Assembly (NCBI GenBank): GCA_937941715.1
Contig: CALDGX010000205.1
Coordinates: forward strand, 14,553-78,552
Length of the DNA stretch: 64,000 bases
DNA from: an uncultured Chloracidobacterium sp.
GTDB taxonomy: Bacteria; Acidobacteriota; Blastocatellia; Pyrinomonadales; Pyrinomonadaceae
Direction of reading: 5' to 3'
Part shown: in pieces, positions 17,194 to 25,800 of the stretch
Numbering within the stretch: position 1 is the stretch's first letter
Layout of the letters: each line of letters opens with the position of its first letter
The notes under the pieces: model-generated
The model's input: the letters and a program-made list of their open reading frames with translations, nothing else
Database searches by the model: none
Told to the model about the DNA's origin: nothing
Translations under genes and position numbers: made by a program

Positions 17194-18800
17194 TGCCCGA
17201 AAAGTACTCTAAGCAAATCGTTGACCGCGATACGCCGCGCTTGCTGATGTCGTCACGCCGACGCTGGGCCGTAACAGTCGGGGTAATGACGGGTATGGCG
17301 ATCGCCGCGCTCGAAGCGACCGTTGTCGGCACCGCGATGCCGACCGTGATCGCCGTGCTTGGCGGCATCAGCTACTACAGTTGGGTCTTCTCAGCGTATC
17401 TGGTGACCTCGACCGTTACGGTTCCGGTCTGGGGTAAATTGTCTGATCTCTACGGCCGCCGCCTGCTTTACCAGCTCGGTATCGGAATATTTCTGATCGG
17501 TACGCTCCTTTCTGGGTTTGCCGGCTCGATGACACAATTGATCATTTTCCGGGCCATACAGGGGCTCGGTGCCGGAGCTCTGGTGCCGCTGGGGATGACG
17601 ATCATCGGCGATATATTTACGCTCCGAGAGCGTGCCCGTATGCAAGCCTTTTTCAGCGGCGTCTGGGGTCTCTCGAGCATTGTCGGGCCCGTCATCGGCG
17701 GTTTTGTCACCGACCAGATATCTTGGCGATGGGTCTTTTTTATCAACGTTCCGATCGGCATCGCAGCCGCACTGATAATCGGCGTCGCGTTGAAGGAGCC
17801 GAAGCTTGAGGAAAAGCCGTCGATCGATTATTTGGGTGCGGCAACGCTGATGGGGGCGATCAGCCTTCTGATGCTGTCGTTGGTCGAGGGCGGGACCACT
17901 GTAGCGACACTGCTGGCCCCGTTGAACCTCCTGACGATCGCCGGCGGACTGTTGTTGTTGGCCATGTTCGTCTTTTTCGAACTGCGGGCGGCCGATCCTA
18001 TCATCCCGTTCAGGCTTTTCCGCGACCGGACGATCCTGGTCTCGATCATCGCCGGATTTCTCGCCGGTATCGCAATGTTCGGCGGCATTTCCTTCATTCC
18101 GCTTTTTGCGCAGGGGGCTCTTGGGATGACCGCCACTCAGGCCGGGTCACTGCTCACTCCGTTGATGTTGAGTTGGGTGTTGATGTCGATCATCGGCGGG
18201 CGTGTCCTTTTGAGGGTCGGTTTCCGGGTGATGGTCGTAACCGGATTTGTCGTGTTGACGTCCGGATTTCTCCTCATTTCAACGTTTCAGCGTGAAACAC
18301 CGACGATTTGGCTTTACATCTATCTGGTGATGATCGGTTCAGGCCTTGGCCTTACGATGCTGACCCTGCTTATCGCTGTTCAGCAGGCCGTCGCTCGCAC
18401 CCAACTTGGCGTCGCCACTTCGCTCAACCAATTTACGCGTGCGATCGGCGGAGCAATAGGTGTTGCGCTTATGGGAGCTGTTCTTACGGCCGGACTGGCA
18501 ACTCAGCTACGTAACGCGGCAAAGGGAAGCGAGCACCTTCTTACGGCCGAACAGGCCGAGCGTTTTGCCGCCAACCCAAATGCCCTCATTGACCCTGCCG
18601 CGAAATCAAGCATTCCGCCAGATATTCTCTCGGTCCTACAGGGAGCGATGGCCGCGGCGATGCATCCGGTGTTTTTGTTCGGTGCGGGGGTTTGTATTGT
18701 AGGGCTGATCGTTGTATTTTTTCTGCCCGGCAATCGTAGAACAGAGGAGTCGACCGATCCTAATGAAGGCCGCGGTGAACAGCCGTCATATTCGGAATAG
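17193..18800 (+). CDS. MFS drug:H+ antiporter of the DHA2 (EmrB/QacA) type
   Basis: The 535-residue protein has about 14 predicted membrane helices. After helix 1, the segments LEATVVGTAMPTVIAVLGG, WVFSAYLVTSTVTVPVWGKLSDLYGRR and FRAIQGLGAGALVPLG are characteristic of 14-helix DHA2 multidrug exporters (motifs D1, A and B). LSSIVGPVIGGF matches antiporter motif C. It probably exports a drug or metabolite using the proton gradient. It is coupled to the upstream acyltransferase, which may mean the cargo is a lipid-like compound, but that is inference. No adjacent EmrA-like partner is seen. Confidence 0.85.
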   Translation: MPEKYSKQIVDRDTPRLLMSSRRRWAVTVGVMTGMAIAALEATVVGTAMPTVIAVLGGISYYSWVFSAYLVTSTVTVPVWGKLSDLYGRRLLYQLGIGIFLIGTLLSGFAGSMTQLIIFRAIQGLGAGALVPLGMTIIGDIFTLRERARMQAFFSGVWGLSSIVGPVIGGFVTDQISWRWVFFINVPIGIAAALIIGVALKEPKLEEKPSIDYLGAATLMGAISLLMLSLVEGGTTVATLLAPLNLLTIAGGLLLLAMFVFFELRAADPIIPFRLFRDRTILVSIIAGFLAGIAMFGGISFIPLFAQGALGMTATQAGSLLTPLMLSWVLMSIIGGRVLLRVGFRVMVVTGFVVLTSGFLLISTFQRETPTIWLYIYLVMIGSGLGLTMLTLLIAVQQAVARTQLGVATSLNQFTRAIGGAIGVALMGAVLTAGLATQLRNAAKGSEHLLTAEQAERFAANPNALIDPAAKSSIPPDILSVLQGAMAAAMHPVFLFGAGVCIVGLIVVFFLPGNRRTEESTDPNEGRGEQPSYSE

Positions 18801-18867
18801 CCGCGTTAGATATCGCCACGGCGTTCTTCACGGTTAGTCGTTCCGCGAGATATGCCGGATCAATGGG

Positions 18868-20520
18868 TCACTGAAGTTTGCCGGATGCGGCTGTATTCGA
18901 GTTGGGTTCGGCAGCGGCGGTCTGCGATTGTGAGTCAGACTCCTTCTGAATCTCTTCGGGGCTCTTCCATCCGGCCTTTCTCAATAGATCTACAGCGTAA
19001 CGGACAGGAATCGCCATATTGGCAGCCGTATTTTCAGTAAAGACCCCGAAATTCACACCTATGACCTTCCCGGACTGCCCGAATAACGGAGCACCGGAGC
19101 CGCCCTCAGCCGTTTTTGCGTCGTGCACGATCCTTTTGGCATCGAGATCAGTGATCGCACCCTGAGTGGTGAGCGGCACGATCTTTTGCGACTGGGCCAA
19201 AAAATTGATCAAGTTCTGTCGCGAATTTCCAAAGCGGGAATTTATCGATTTGGCTTCATCATCGTCGACCATCGCTAGCAATCTGTCAGGGCCGCTTGGG
19301 TATCCCATCGTGACTACGGTCTTGCCGATCGCAGCGGAATCGGTGTCGAAATCGACCGGGATCGACGGTACCTGTTGCGGAAGCGAGGCCGGATCGATCA
19401 TGCTGACAGAAATATCCTCGCGTGTGCCGAGTTCCTTGACCTTCAGAGGAAACGGCTGGGCGATATTCGGAAAATATATGACAAGCCGCTTGACCCTCGC
19501 CCGGCCGTTTGCGATCGCCATCATTTGCTTGACCTGATCGTCCTCTTCCCACGGCTGCATTACATGTCGGTTTGAAACGATGTAACCCCCGCCGACGTGA
19601 AAGCCGGTCCCGATAAAGTCGTATTCAACGGGCGAACCGTTTCCTTCGGTAGTGAGGCCGATCTGCGGTGCAACGGGCGGAGCGGATGGGTCCTCGCCCT
19701 GCGACGGCTCATACGGATTCGGCCGAAAAGCCTGCGGATCCGCGTAGCGGAGTACCTTGCCGCTCCGCTTATCGACAAGGTCGTATACTCCGACGACCAG
19801 GCACACCGCACCGCCATATTCGACCCGCAAGTTCGGCGCGAGTGAAACCGTCTTGATCAGGTCCTTGTTCGTCTTGTCGAGTTGACCGAGTTGGTCATTG
19901 GTCTGGCCAAGCTTTTCCTCGAGCTTTTTGATGATGTCGCTCTGCTGTTCGGATTGCTTGCGGCTTTCGCGCAGTTCGCGATTGACCGCAAAACCAATGT
20001 AAAAGAGTCCGGTCAAAAATCCGACAATGAGCACGAGTGTGATCAGCTTGGTCGTGATCGACACCTCACGCATCAATTCGCGTGAGAATTCCCGCAGGAA
20101 CGCTTTGGCGTCGTCACGTTTTGCCGACGTCGCCGATTCCATCGCGGCTTCCTCAATGAACCGCGAAATATACGGCTGATCGCGATTGGTCGTGATCAAG
20201 GCGGACTTGTTTTCAAGCGAAAAGAAAGAAAACGAGACATCGGTATCGCCGACCTTCAAAATATCGCCGTCGTTCACCGCAATGTATCGCCGGATCGGCT
20301 TGTCGTTGATGGTTAGGCCGAGCGATGCGTCAAACTCTACAATGCGGTAAACGCCGTCGGTACTCTCGATCTCGAACCATACAGCAGATGCATCAGACAC
20401 GCGCGAACGTATCTGCAGGTCCGAAGTTTCATCAGACCCGATCCTGATCCTGTCCTGGGAGAAAAATTCAGTGCGTTTTTCTGACCCGACAGCTATGTGA
20501 ATGATGATGCCAACTGCCAT
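18868..20520 (-). CDS. FHA domain - transmembrane - trypsin-like protease fusion
   Basis: The 550-residue protein has an N-terminal forkhead-associated domain (about 1-100; RIRIGSDETSDLQI and LTINDKPI), one membrane helix (about 158-178), a coiled coil (about 183-225) and a trypsin-like serine protease domain (about 235-515). The catalytic triad is visible as H319 (SNRHV), D369 (EDISV) and S475 (GGSGAP). The FHA part should face the cytoplasm and read phosphothreonine, while the protease sits outside the membrane. The frame remains open to 21087, but that part overlaps the ferredoxin gene and looks non-coding; the FHA fold starts right at Met 20520. Serine/threonine kinase partner not in the window. 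Confidence 0.78.
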   Translation of the reverse strand: MAVGIIIHIAVGSEKRTEFFSQDRIRIGSDETSDLQIRSRVSDASAVWFEIESTDGVYRIVEFDASLGLTINDKPIRRYIAVNDGDILKVGDTDVSFSFFSLENKSALITTNRDQPYISRFIEEAAMESATSAKRDDAKAFLREFSRELMREVSITTKLITLVLIVGFLTGLFYIGFAVNRELRESRKQSEQQSDIIKKLEEKLGQTNDQLGQLDKTNKDLIKTVSLAPNLRVEYGGAVCLVVGVYDLVDKRSGKVLRYADPQAFRPNPYEPSQGEDPSAPPVAPQIGLTTEGNGSPVEYDFIGTGFHVGGGYIVSNRHVMQPWEEDDQVKQMMAIANGRARVKRLVIYFPNIAQPFPLKVKELGTREDISVSMIDPASLPQQVPSIPVDFDTDSAAIGKTVVTMGYPSGPDRLLAMVDDDEAKSINSRFGNSRQNLINFLAQSQKIVPLTTQGAITDLDAKRIVHDAKTAEGGSGAPLFGQSGKVIGVNFGVFTENTAANMAIPVRYAVDLLRKAGWKSPEEIQKESDSQSQTAAAEPNSNTAASGKLQ

Positions 20521-20607
20521 TTTCGCGTATCCGCTTCGATGAAATTCTAACATAATTGAACGAGCGGCGGATGTGATTTTGCGTAACGCATGGCAAAATA
20601 AAAGCAG

Positions 20608-21006
20608 ATGGCGAAACCTAAATTCATCGATGATCGGGAACAACTCGAAAAGCTTGCCCCAATGCTCAGGGCCCCGATAAAGCGGCAGGTTTTTGTCTGT
20701 ACCGGCAAATCGTGCTCGGCCGTTGGGGCCGAGGGCGTCAAGGACGAATTTGCGAGGATTCTTGAGGCTAAAGGACTGCGACAGGGCAAAGAATCGAAGG
20801 GTCGGAACCCGTTGGGCGAGATCCTGCTCACCGAATGCGGGTCGATCGGGTTTTGCACTGTCGGAACCGCGGTGATGGTCTATCCTGACGGCACGCTTTA
20901 TGGACAGGTACAGCCTGAAGACGTTGCCGAGATAGTTGAGCAGCACGTCGAAAAAGGGAATGTGGTCAAATGGTTGGCTCTCATGGAGTTGCCGCGTGAA
21001 AAGTGA
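20608..21006 (+). CDS. Thioredoxin-like [2Fe-2S] ferredoxin
   Basis: The 132-residue protein has the layout of thioredoxin-fold ferredoxins related to NuoE: FVCTGKSCSAVGAEG supplies two cysteines and ECGSIGFCTVGTAVMVYPDG supplies two more, followed by LYGQVQPEDVAEIVEQHV. Four cysteines would bind one [2Fe-2S] cluster. It probably acts as a small cytoplasmic electron carrier; partner unknown. It diverges from the FHA-protease gene with 87 bp between the starts, so both promoters must lie there. Confidence 0.8.
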   Translation: MAKPKFIDDREQLEKLAPMLRAPIKRQVFVCTGKSCSAVGAEGVKDEFARILEAKGLRQGKESKGRNPLGEILLTECGSIGFCTVGTAVMVYPDGTLYGQVQPEDVAEIVEQHVEKGNVVKWLALMELPREK

Positions 21007-21039
21007 CCAAACGTCTCCGGTGCTTACTGTCCAAACATT

Positions 21040-21087
21040 TTGAGCGTGTGAAGCCTGCGAAAATTGCCGCGGACTCCACACGCTCAA
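21040..21087. terminator. Hairpin between convergent genes
   Basis: TTGAGCGTGTG (21040-21050) pairs with CACACGCTCAA (21077-21087), an 11-bp perfect stem with a 26-nt loop, between the ends of the ferredoxin gene (+) and pntB (-). The T-tract is weak. Confidence 0.4.
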
Positions 21088-21147
21088 GTTGTTTCAGGGG
21101 GGCAACTTTTCGGAGAAGTTAAATTCTCGTCAAAACCATCTCACTGC

Positions 21148-22542
21148 CTAACCTCTCATCGCCGTCAATATCTCGTCGACGACCTTTTTAGCGTCGCCGA
21201 AAAGCATCAGCGTATTCTCTTTGTAGAAAAGAGGATTGTCCACACCGGCATAGCCGCTCGCCATCGAACGTTTCATTACGATCACGTCACGTGACTCCCA
21301 AACGTGCAGGACCGGCATTCCGGCGATGGGTGAACCGGGATCGTCCAATGCCGATGGATTGACAATATCATTGGCACCGATGACCCATGCGACGTCCGTG
21401 CCCGGAAATTCATCATTGATCTCGTCCATTTCAAAGACGATATCGTACGGAATGTTTGCCTCGGCGAGCAAAACGTTCATGTGGCCGGGCAAACGTCCCG
21501 CAACCGGATGGATCGCGAACTTGACCTCGACACCGCGTTCCTTAAGGATCTTGCAGACTTCCGCGAGCGAATGCTGTGCCTGCGCCACGGCAAGGCCATA
21601 ACCTGGAACGATTATGATCTTCTTTGCATTTAACAGCAGATCTGACGCTCCCGGAGCCTCAACCGAGCGGACCTCGCCCTGAGGTTCACCGCTTGACGCG
21701 GCGACCGTTCCGCCCTCGGTTCCAAATCCGCCGAGCATTACGCTGATGAACGAGCGATTCATGCCCTTGCACATAATGTAGCTAAGGATCGCACCGCTCG
21801 AGCCGACCAAAGCTCCGGTTACGATCAACAGGTCATTGCTGAGCATAAAGCCCGCCGCTGCCGCTGCCCAACCGGAATAGCTGTTGAGCATCGATACAAC
21901 GACCGGCATGTCGGCCCCGCCGATCGCCATTACGAAGTGCAGTCCGAGAATAAAGGTTATGACCGTAGCGGCAATGAGGTAATTGAGCCCGGCGGTCTCA
22001 GGCGCCATGACAAAGAGGACGCCCAGCACGACTGTCGCGATGAGCATCGCGAGATTGATCACGTGACGACCGGGTATCATCAGCGGCTTGCCTGAGATCG
22101 TGCCCTGCAGTTTGGCGTACGCAATGACTGAACCGGTGAACGTGACAGCACCGATACAGACCCCGATAAACGTCTCGACCAGATGCACCGTAACTTCGTC
22201 CGCGGCGATCTTGGTCGTGCCGAGGTACGTGCCAAATCCGACAAGGACGGCCGCCAGGCCGACAAAACTGTGCAGCATCGCGACAAGTTGCGGCATTGAC
22301 GTCATTTGAACGCGTGCTGCCAGAACGGCCCCGATCGCGAGGCCCGGAATGACCGCACCGGCGAGCATAACGTAATTACCGTCCTTGATCGCAAATACCG
22401 TTGCGACCAAAGCGATCAGCATACCGACGATGCCGTAAATATTACCGCGTCGGGCAGTTTCCTGACGCGAAAGTCCGCCGAGGCTGAGGATGAACAACGC
22501 GCTCGCGGCGATGTATGCGACTGTGATTAAACTCTCTTTCAT
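21148..22542 (-). CDS. pntB: NAD(P) transhydrogenase, beta subunit
   Basis: The 464-residue protein has a polytopic membrane part (about 1-260, roughly nine helices with FVGLAAVLVG and LHFVMAIGGADMPVVVSMLNSYSG) and a C-terminal NADP(H)-binding domain III (about 285-464; IIVPGYGLAVAQAQH, HPVAGRLPGHMNVLLAEA, GANDIVNP). With PntA it moves hydride between NADH and NADP+ using the proton gradient. Its ATG overlaps the pntA stop by four bases (ATGA), a clear coupled operon. All expected domain landmarks are present. Confidence 0.95.
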   Translation of the reverse strand: MKESLITVAYIAASALFILSLGGLSRQETARRGNIYGIVGMLIALVATVFAIKDGNYVMLAGAVIPGLAIGAVLAARVQMTSMPQLVAMLHSFVGLAAVLVGFGTYLGTTKIAADEVTVHLVETFIGVCIGAVTFTGSVIAYAKLQGTISGKPLMIPGRHVINLAMLIATVVLGVLFVMAPETAGLNYLIAATVITFILGLHFVMAIGGADMPVVVSMLNSYSGWAAAAAGFMLSNDLLIVTGALVGSSGAILSYIMCKGMNRSFISVMLGGFGTEGGTVAASSGEPQGEVRSVEAPGASDLLLNAKKIIIVPGYGLAVAQAQHSLAEVCKILKERGVEVKFAIHPVAGRLPGHMNVLLAEANIPYDIVFEMDEINDEFPGTDVAWVIGANDIVNPSALDDPGSPIAGMPVLHVWESRDVIVMKRSMASGYAGVDNPLFYKENTLMLFGDAKKVVDEILTAMRG

Positions 22543-24113
22543 TTTCTAAACATCGCCAACATGCGATTGGTGACCAAAAAGCCGCCAGCAATATTGATCG
22601 AGGCGAGCAGAACAGCGACCGCCCCAAGGATGGTCGTTGCGTTGATAGTTGTTCCCGACAGCTGGAGCATTCCGCCGACGAGAATAATGCCGCTGATGGC
22701 GTTGGTGACACTCATCAGCGGGGTGTGGAGTGCCGGCTTGACGTTCCACACGACCTGGAACCCGACAAATATAGCCAGCATGAACACCGTAAAATGCGAT
22801 AGCTTTGACTCAGGAACCACCAGGCCGAGGCCGAGCAGTACGAGTCCTACAAAGATCATGGTGACAGGGCTGACGCCTTCACCCTCGCCGTGGCCGTGGG
22901 CCGGAGCGGCCTTTATCGCAACGCTCGCAGTGCTCTTGGTAGGCACGCCGGGTTCGGGCGGAGCAGGCGGCGTCGGTGGAGCAGGCGGCGGCCACATCAT
23001 CTTGCCCCGGTGGAGCACGATCGCTCCGCGAACGACCTCGTCCTCGAGATCGACGTGGATATCCTCGCCCTTTGTCAGATCGCCGAGCAGAGCTACGATC
23101 GTCGCCCCGTACAGTTGACTCGACATACTTGCCATCCGCGAGGGCAAGTCGGTGTAACCGACGATCGTCACGCCCTTATGCGTGGTTATTTCGCCGGGTT
23201 TGGTGAGTACACAGTTGCCTCCCTGCTCCGCGGCGAGATCGACGATGACCGATCCGGGCTTCATTGACTCGACCATGCCCTGTGTGATGAGCTTCGGAGC
23301 CGGTTTGCCCGGTATCAATGCGGTAGTGACAATGATGTCGACCTGCATCGCCTGTGCCGCAAAAAGGGCCATCTCCGCCTTCAGAAAGTCGTCTGACATC
23401 TGTTTGGCGTAACCGCCTTTGCCTTCGCCCTCTTCTTTGATGTCGAGTTCAAGGAACTCGGCTCCCATCGACGCGACCTGATCCTTGGTCGCCGATCGCG
23501 GGTCAAACGCCCTGACGATCGCGCCGAGCCCTTTTGCGGCCCCGATCGCCGATAGTCCGGCGACGCCGGCCCCAATGACGAGGACCTTCGCCGGGTCAAT
23601 GCGTCCCGCGGCCGTTATTTGACCGGTGAAGAATCGCGGAAAATTGTTCGCCGCCTCGACGATCGCACGGTAACCGGCGATATTCGCCATTGCAGACAGC
23701 GTATCCATCTTTTGCGCACGCGAAATACGCGGGACGCAGTCCATTCCGAAAACGGTGGCTTTTCGCTTAGCGAGCAGGTCGAGGACCTCTCGGTTCTGAG
23801 CCGGCCAAACAAAGCCGATCAGCCACGCGCCTTCCTTCAGAAGTTCGGCCTCATGGACACCGAGTTCTGAGTTGTGCTCCGGCGGACGAACTTTCATAAT
23901 CAGGTCGGACGCGGCCCAGAGTTCACGGGTGTCTTCGATCACTGTTGCCCCTGCCTCACGATATTCGCTGTCGATACAGTTGATACCATGGCCGGCATGA
24001 GATTCGACGACGACGTCAAATCCGAGCTTCTTAAGCTTAAGAATGGTTTGCGGCGTCGCGGCAACGCGCTTTTCGCCGGGATGGATCTCCTTAGGAATGC
24101 CGATTGTGGTCAT
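22539..24113 (-). CDS. pntA: NAD(P) transhydrogenase, alpha subunit
   Basis: The 524-residue protein joins domain I, which binds NAD(H) (about 1-375; IPKEIHPGEKRVAATPQT, VLVIGAGVAGLSAIGAAKGLGA and KPGSVIVDLAAEQGGN), to a membrane domain IIa (about 430-524), as in E. coli PntA. The linker between them is long, proline/alanine-rich and carries AHGHGEGEG, a His-rich stretch. The ATG at 24113 fits the family N-terminus; a TTG four codons earlier is less likely. No ribosome binding site is obvious in the AT-rich leader. Confidence 0.94.
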   Translation of the reverse strand: MTTIGIPKEIHPGEKRVAATPQTILKLKKLGFDVVVESHAGHGINCIDSEYREAGATVIEDTRELWAASDLIMKVRPPEHNSELGVHEAELLKEGAWLIGFVWPAQNREVLDLLAKRKATVFGMDCVPRISRAQKMDTLSAMANIAGYRAIVEAANNFPRFFTGQITAAGRIDPAKVLVIGAGVAGLSAIGAAKGLGAIVRAFDPRSATKDQVASMGAEFLELDIKEEGEGKGGYAKQMSDDFLKAEMALFAAQAMQVDIIVTTALIPGKPAPKLITQGMVESMKPGSVIVDLAAEQGGNCVLTKPGEITTHKGVTIVGYTDLPSRMASMSSQLYGATIVALLGDLTKGEDIHVDLEDEVVRGAIVLHRGKMMWPPPAPPTPPAPPEPGVPTKSTASVAIKAAPAHGHGEGEGVSPVTMIFVGLVLLGLGLVVPESKLSHFTVFMLAIFVGFQVVWNVKPALHTPLMSVTNAISGIILVGGMLQLSGTTINATTILGAVAVLLASINIAGGFLVTNRMLAMFRK

Positions 24114-24190
24114 AATTAAAAACAAATATATAGAACATCGACGGCACCTGCAAAACGCCGTCCGTCTTTCGGTTGTGTCGTATTAAATGT

Positions 24191-24238
24191 CCGCGTCCGG
24201 CCGTGTGCCGGATCGCGGCCCCGGATGTCGAAATCCGG
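24191..24238. other. Two adjacent GC-rich hairpins
   Basis: CCGCGTCCGGC (24191-24201) can pair with GCCGGATCGCGG (24207-24218) with one bulged base; CCGGAT (24221-24226) pairs with ATCCGG (24233-24238). They lie in the 283-bp gap between the exported-protein gene at 24397 and pntA, both on the minus strand. No T-run follows, so they may be weak terminators or leader structure. The rest of the gap shows no gene. Confidence 0.3.
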
Positions 24239-24396
24239 CCTTTCGACCGAATGAACGACTCTCACGGTATCACGCACTTAATTATAGTCGCCGAAATACC
24301 GTGCTCATTATGTGACGCTAATCACACGACGCAAAAGAAATCAATTTTTGAAGAAAAAAAGTATAGGTTTGGCGGCCGTTTGTTACCGATGAACGG

Positions 24397-24900
24397 CTAT
24401 TTCGGGATCACCTGCATCGTTATGATGATCGTGGCGTCGCCGCCGGCCGTCCGATTGTATGATACCCAAAATCCCGCCGAGGGATATCTGACCAGTTTGT
24501 AGATCGATCCGTCAGCTTCCTTTTTTACATCCTCGCCTAGCACGTCCTTGGTTGACGGCGCCATCTTGAGACTGCCGGAATAGTTGACGGTTATAGATTT
24601 GACCTTCTGTGCCTTGTCATAAAGTACCTGGACCGACTCATTGTTCGAGATCGTGTAAAAATCCCCCGAATTTGACCGCTGACTCGAATCGCCGAGCTTG
24701 GCCCGAGCGTCGGCCTGCGACATTCCGACCGTTACGCCCTTGTACGATGTATAGATCGGTTGGGGATCTTCAGGTGTCGGGAACGGGGCCGCTGACGCCA
24801 GACTGGTTGAATTAGCCGCGTTCATCGAAGCCGTGAACTGCGTCCCGCAAAAGATGATCAGCACTGAAGCGATCGCTGCCAATAGTCCAATAATTTTCAT
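24397..24900 (-). CDS. Exported SmpA/BamE-like small protein, function unknown
   Basis: The 167-residue protein has a hydrophobic signal sequence (about 1-28) and a low-complexity linker (about 29-50). YKGVTVGMSQADARAKLGDS then resembles the SmpA/OmlA/BamE repeat (xVxxGMsxxqVxxxlG). The remainder is beta-rich with no motif I recognise. The signal region lacks a convincing lipobox despite one cysteine at about 18. ACGGAG lies about 10 bases before the ATG. No neighbour suggests a pathway. Confidence 0.6.
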   Translation of the reverse strand: MKIIGLLAAIASVLIIFCGTQFTASMNAANSTSLASAAPFPTPEDPQPIYTSYKGVTVGMSQADARAKLGDSSQRSNSGDFYTISNNESVQVLYDKAQKVKSITVNYSGSLKMAPSTKDVLGEDVKKEADGSIYKLVRYPSAGFWVSYNRTAGGDATIIITMQVIPK

Positions 24901-25184
24901 CGCACAAAATCTCCGTAAATCATCAAGACCGCCAACCGGCGCACATATCGCGTATGCGTCGACGACCGGGAAAATCTGCTAAACGTACCTATCGAGGGGA
25001 AAGCTGCAATCGACCGGAATTATATACCCGAAAGGGCTGCCGTGCAATCATTTTTAGCAATTTTGCCAAACACGGCTTCGTCGTCTTAAGTGGACCAAGA
25101 ACCTTCGAAAAGGTCGTTTCCGCCATTAGCTCATTGTTTGAACTGACCGGCGTAATACGCGTTTATGCGTGAAAAGGTTCTCGA

Positions 25185-25775
25185 TCACAAACGCCGATTC
25201 CAGGTGTCCAATATCGAGCCGCCAAAGTAGATATAGATCACGCACAGCAGAGCCTCGCCAGCGGCGACCGCGACGATAAATTTACCGAAGTGCATTCGTG
25301 TGGTGCCGGCCAGATAGCAAACAAGATCGGTAGGGACGAAAGGAAAGAAGGCCCAACCTGAGACAATTAAGAATCCCATTGGATGTTCCAAGCGCTGTTT
25401 GATCTTATGAGAAAGCTCGGGCTTGTGGTCTTCGAAATAGTCATCAAATCCCAGAAATTCTGAGAAATAGTAGATCATCGCCGACGATATTAGAATTCCG
25501 GCCATCGATACCGTCAGAACCATAAGAGGCTGTGACGGAAACAGGATGGTGCCCGCGATCACCAGCGGGGTACTCGGCAGCAGCGTGAATCCACGAAAGA
25601 CCGACAATGTAATATAGACCGCCCATATGCCATGTTCGAATCTTCGAAGAAATGCGGCGATACTCTCGGCCGAAAATGCCGATGGGTCATAGAAGTACGC
25701 CGACAGACATCCGAACGGCACCGACAGCCAGATACCGATACAGATCCATCTGACGATTCGAGCCGGTTTTCGCAT
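25185..25775 (-). CDS. VTT-domain (TVP38/TMEM64, DedA-like) membrane protein
   Basis: The 196-residue protein has about five hydrophobic segments. The pattern LLPSTPLVIAGTILF followed by GWAFFPFVPTDLVCYLAGT matches the VTT/SNARE-associated domain found in DedA, TMEM41 and TMEM64 proteins, whose members include lipid scramblases and transport-related proteins. The frame continues upstream to 25928, but that part overlaps the oxygenase gene; the ATG at 25775 lies 25 bp after the oxygenase stop and leaves a sensible N-terminus. It is the last gene of the minus-strand run from gcvPA. Confidence 0.75.
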   Translation of the reverse strand: MRKPARIVRWICIGIWLSVPFGCLSAYFYDPSAFSAESIAAFLRRFEHGIWAVYITLSVFRGFTLLPSTPLVIAGTILFPSQPLMVLTVSMAGILISSAMIYYFSEFLGFDDYFEDHKPELSHKIKQRLEHPMGFLIVSGWAFFPFVPTDLVCYLAGTTRMHFGKFIVAVAAGEALLCVIYIYFGGSILDTWNRRL

Positions 25776-25800
25776 GATCTCGGTGACGGCCCTCGGGAGC

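Noticed and set aside
20521..21087. N-terminal extension of the FHA-protease frame
   Set aside because: It overlaps the ferredoxin gene on the other strand and has low-quality composition; the FHA domain begins at Met 20520.
24954..25172. Plus-strand frame of 72 codons in the gap before the VTT gene
   Set aside because: Arginine- and serine-rich product without motif, no ribosome binding site and no matching neighbour; treated as non-coding.
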